Shown one piece after another: positions 61,339-64,000 of a stretch of DNA of 64,000 nt. Numbering within the stretch: the stretch's first letter is position 1; each line of letters starts with the position of its first letter. This DNA comes from Glandiceps talaboti (Eukaryota; Hemichordata; Enteropneusta; Spengelidae), in the NCBI RefSeq assembly GCF_964340395.1, contig NC_135564.1, forward strand, positions 19,873,107 through 19,937,106, given 5' to 3'. A model generated the notes under the pieces. That model had not been told where the DNA came from and made no database searches. It was given only the letters and a program-made list of their open reading frames with translations. The translations under genes and the position numbers were made by a program.

Positions 61339-62640
61339 ATCGCTAAAATATAACCTTCCCTTTATACGGAAGGTAAAAAATGGTGGTATTTCGATGATAT
61401 CTATTGACAACTCAAGATAGAAAAAAAAATAGAAACACATTACAACTTGTTATTTCGAGCTTTGATTTCTTAAATAGCTTTTCATTTTCATAACTAAAAT
61501 ATTTTTGCGTGTAAACCTGTGAACAAAAAGAAGACTGAAAACATTAGCTAAAAAATAGCTAAACAATCAAATTAATAATATATATGTAGATATTTTAACA
61601 ACAACATTCACAGACAGTGTGAGTGATAAGGTGAGATGGTACACTCAATAAGATGCACCAAACAATTTTCTTACAATATTTGTACTTTGACATGTAAAGT
61701 ACTCTTAGAAATAAATGTTGAGTGCTCATCTCACTTTTACATCTCAATCATTGAATCTTCAATTTGGTCACAGAACTATGGATTGTAAATTATAAAATGT
61801 TACCCTCCCCCAAAACATTATAATGCAAAGTATGACCCTCCCCAAGAACAGGTTTGTAAAATGTGACTAACACCTGATTCCTCCACCCCCTGTAAATACT
61901 GAAGGTTCCCTAAGGTCCGTGTGTTTGTTTTGACAGCAGGCCTTCATTGCTTCATCATTCATAATATTAGGAAGAGATCAGTTTTTACGGCCGGGGGTAG
62001 GCTGGTGACTTCTTGTTCGTGTTGTATTTAAAAAAAGTGAACCCCCCTGCAATTCATCCACAAAACAATCCAATCCCCCTCTGACAAATAAATAAATACA
62101 CTGACACCCACCCCCCGACATCTGTTGACAAGAAACATTCTTCTTGTTCTTGCAAACGACACTCTAGATTCTCAAAGCACAATACAACACACACTGCATA
62201 GTTAATTTTACTTGTTATATTTACAGTAATTTTAAGTGTATCTGGTAAATTGCTATCCCAAATCCATTGCTTCACATGTATAAAGCTCTTTAGACAGGAA
62301 CGCTATGAGAAGTATGATTGTCTGTTCATGGACATGCAAAATAAGTTCTAGGATATCTCTTAGGGACCGGTCAGTTTCTCCAGCCTGGGGGGGGGGGGTG
62401 GATTCTTAAATCGGGTCGACAAAAAGTCACTGACCCCCCCTATCTGTAAAACCCAAAACAGGCTGACCCCCCCCCCCCTATCACTTAATTCTAAAACATG
62501 ATACCCCCCCCCCCCCCCATATATGATATTCGCATGAGTGACAGCTATTTTTTGATCGTGACTGAGTGTGGACTGCTTGACTGTCTTGCATCTACTTTAT
62601 AAGATCCCGGGTTAGCACTATCATAATTATAATTATTGAC
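61338..62640. other. Repeat-rich intergenic DNA
   Basis: No gene recognised. Poly-G and poly-C runs (62385-62400, 62466-62480, 62503-62518) lie near GGGACCGGTCAGTTTCTCCA at 62363 and may mark an old nonautonomous element. Confidence 0.5.
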
Positions 62641-62647
62641 TACACAG

Positions 62648-63366
62648 GGTAAATATATTTGAAAAGAAGTTTAATAGCATCTTGACAGTGAAAGGTATGA
62701 GGAAAGGTTGAGAAGGGAATATGTACAGCTGTCATGGGGGGTCCTAGGGGGTCTCCCCCTAGAAGCCCAGGAGGTTTATAACTCTGAAAAGTCAATTTTG
62801 AGACTATTCAGGCATTTTTAGAAAATCATTTCCAAGCTTTACAAGACAGCACCAACATGTAAAAAGCAACTACATAAGGTTGAAATATTTTTGAAATATA
62901 GTTTGATAGGATCTTGACAGTAAGAGGTAGGGGGGAGATCTTGAGACTAGGATGTGTACACCTCATGGGGGGGGGGGCCTAGGGGGTCTCCCCCTAGAAG
63001 CCCTGGAGGATTTTTCCCTGAAAAGTAAATTTTGAGACTTATATATTCAGACCCTTTCAGACAATAATTTCCAAGCCTTACAAGACAACACCAACATGTA
63101 AAAAACAACTACATAGGGTTGAAATACTTTTGAAATATACTTTGATAGCATCTTGACAGTAAGAGGGGAAGAGCTTGAGACTGGGATATGTCCACCTCAT
63201 GTGGGGGGTCTGAGGGGGTCTCCCTCTAGAAGCCCTGAAGGATTTTTACTCTTATAGCCAATATTTACGCTATTTAGACCCTTCAAGCAATAACTTAATC
63301 CATGCTTTACAAGACAGCAAGTATCAGAAACTATTCTTTATAACTTACACTAAGGTTGAAATATGT
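62648..63366. repeat. About 237-bp tandem repeat, 3 copies
   Basis: Units share GTTGAAATA(T/C)TTTTGAAATA, TAGCATCTTGACAGTAAGAG, GGGGGTCTCCC(C/T)CTAGAAGCC and CTTTACAAGACA. They directly flank the retrotransposon fragment and might be part of its region. Confidence 0.9.
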
Positions 63367-63376
63367 TCTTAAAAAG

Positions 63377-63847
63377 TTACACTATCGATACTTTCTCTCT
63401 CCACTTGTTTAAAATAAAGGCTGGCAGCTTCTCCACGATTGGGTTCATGCCATGAGGTGTGTCAAGTGTGATGAGGTGTGGTAGTTCTTCCATGTGTGCT
63501 ACAGTGTCAACACACAAGTCTGCTAGTTCGAGGAGCTTCAAGTTGTCATCGGCTCTGAACTTGGCGAAAGAAGTAAGCTTCTGTATGATTACTGAGGTGA
63601 TGACTGCAGGATTGCCGAATCTCTCTTCTAATTCTTTCCAGACTTCTTGGTATGCTGTTTCAACATCCTTCACATATCTTAAACGATATCTGTCAATCAG
63701 GGTCTTTGGTTCTCCTTTTGTATATTTACTCAGGAATGATAATTTCTCTGCTGTTGGAACACACGCTGCCTGTACCATAGACTCGAAGGATCTTTTCCAG
63801 GGTAGAAACATGATGGGATCACCTGTAGTCACATCGCATGTAGTCAC
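63377..63847 (-). pseudogene. BEL/Pao-type retrotransposon gag-like fragment (DUF1759 family)
   Basis: A 156-codon open frame matching the conserved region N-terminal to the protease of BEL/Pao LTR retrotransposons: pattern F.PWKRSFESM, then EKLSFL.KYTKGEP.TLIDRY, then AW/YQEVWKELEERFGNP. The polyprotein is about 1500 aa or more in intact elements, so only a short part is here. It stops at a TAA near 63374, and no protease, reverse transcriptase or LTR was found in the window. The element may continue beyond the window on its 5' side. Confidence 0.8.
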
Positions 63848-64000
63848 CTCATGTAGTCATATCGTATGTAGTCATCTCATGTAGTCATATCGCATGTAGT
63901 CATCTCATGTAGTCATATCGCATGTAGTCATCTCATGTAGTCACATCGCATGTAGTCACCTCATGTAGTCATATCGTATGTAGTCATCTCATGTAGTCAT
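63820..64000. repeat. 28-bp tandem repeat at the window end, about 6 copies
   Basis: Unit: TGTAGTCATATCGCATGTAG then TCATCTCA. It overlaps the first codons of the gag-like frame (minus strand GTGACTACA/ATGACTACA), so it was seeded by that coding sequence. 28 is not a multiple of 3. Runs off the window. Confidence 0.93.

Overview
The window is animal nuclear DNA: AT-rich, with spliced genes whose GT-AG introns keep phase, many CA/GT microsatellites, short inverted-repeat elements, and a BEL/Pao-type retrotransposon fragment. The poly-C/poly-G tracts, TTGA repeats and element mix suggest a marine invertebrate. I cannot place the phylum from sequence alone.

Layout. (1) 520-16207, minus strand: a complete PRMT3 gene (protein arginine methyltransferase 3), 14 coding exons, 1629 nt, 542 aa. 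(2) 16208-16310: a compact, probably bidirectional promoter with octamer, ZNF143-like and YY1-like motifs. (3) 25437-46458, plus strand: a complete CSDE1/UNR gene (cold-shock-domain RNA-binding protein), 18 coding exons, 2448 nt, 815 aa; its transcript may begin at the 16.3 kb promoter. (4) 46459-58200: 3'UTR and gene-poor DNA with microsatellites, a 48-bp minisatellite and inverted-repeat elements. (5) 58304-60992, plus strand: a 7-exon gene for a 238-aa protein I do not recognise. (6) 61000-64000: repeats and a minus-strand BEL/Pao gag-like fragment at the right edge. Every exon junction in the three genes was checked by hand for phase.

The main discovery is a recurrent structure: exon edges, together with their splice sites, have been tandemly duplicated into the neighbouring introns. 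The extreme case is PRMT3 intron 10. There the last 60 nt of exon 10 plus a 24-nt GT...AG spacer form an 84-bp unit present 49 times at exact 84-bp spacing (one unit is 88 bp), in frame with the exon. CSDE1 shows the same pattern independently: a 34-bp donor unit x9, a 42-bp donor unit x16, a 91-bp acceptor unit x3, a duplicated acceptor before exon 17, and single duplicated exon edges at exons 9, 12 and 13. Two arrays have visible microhomology between exon and donor, suggesting slippage or unequal exchange at splice junctions. The consequence would be many equivalent splice sites at one boundary, and a serious trap for gene prediction.
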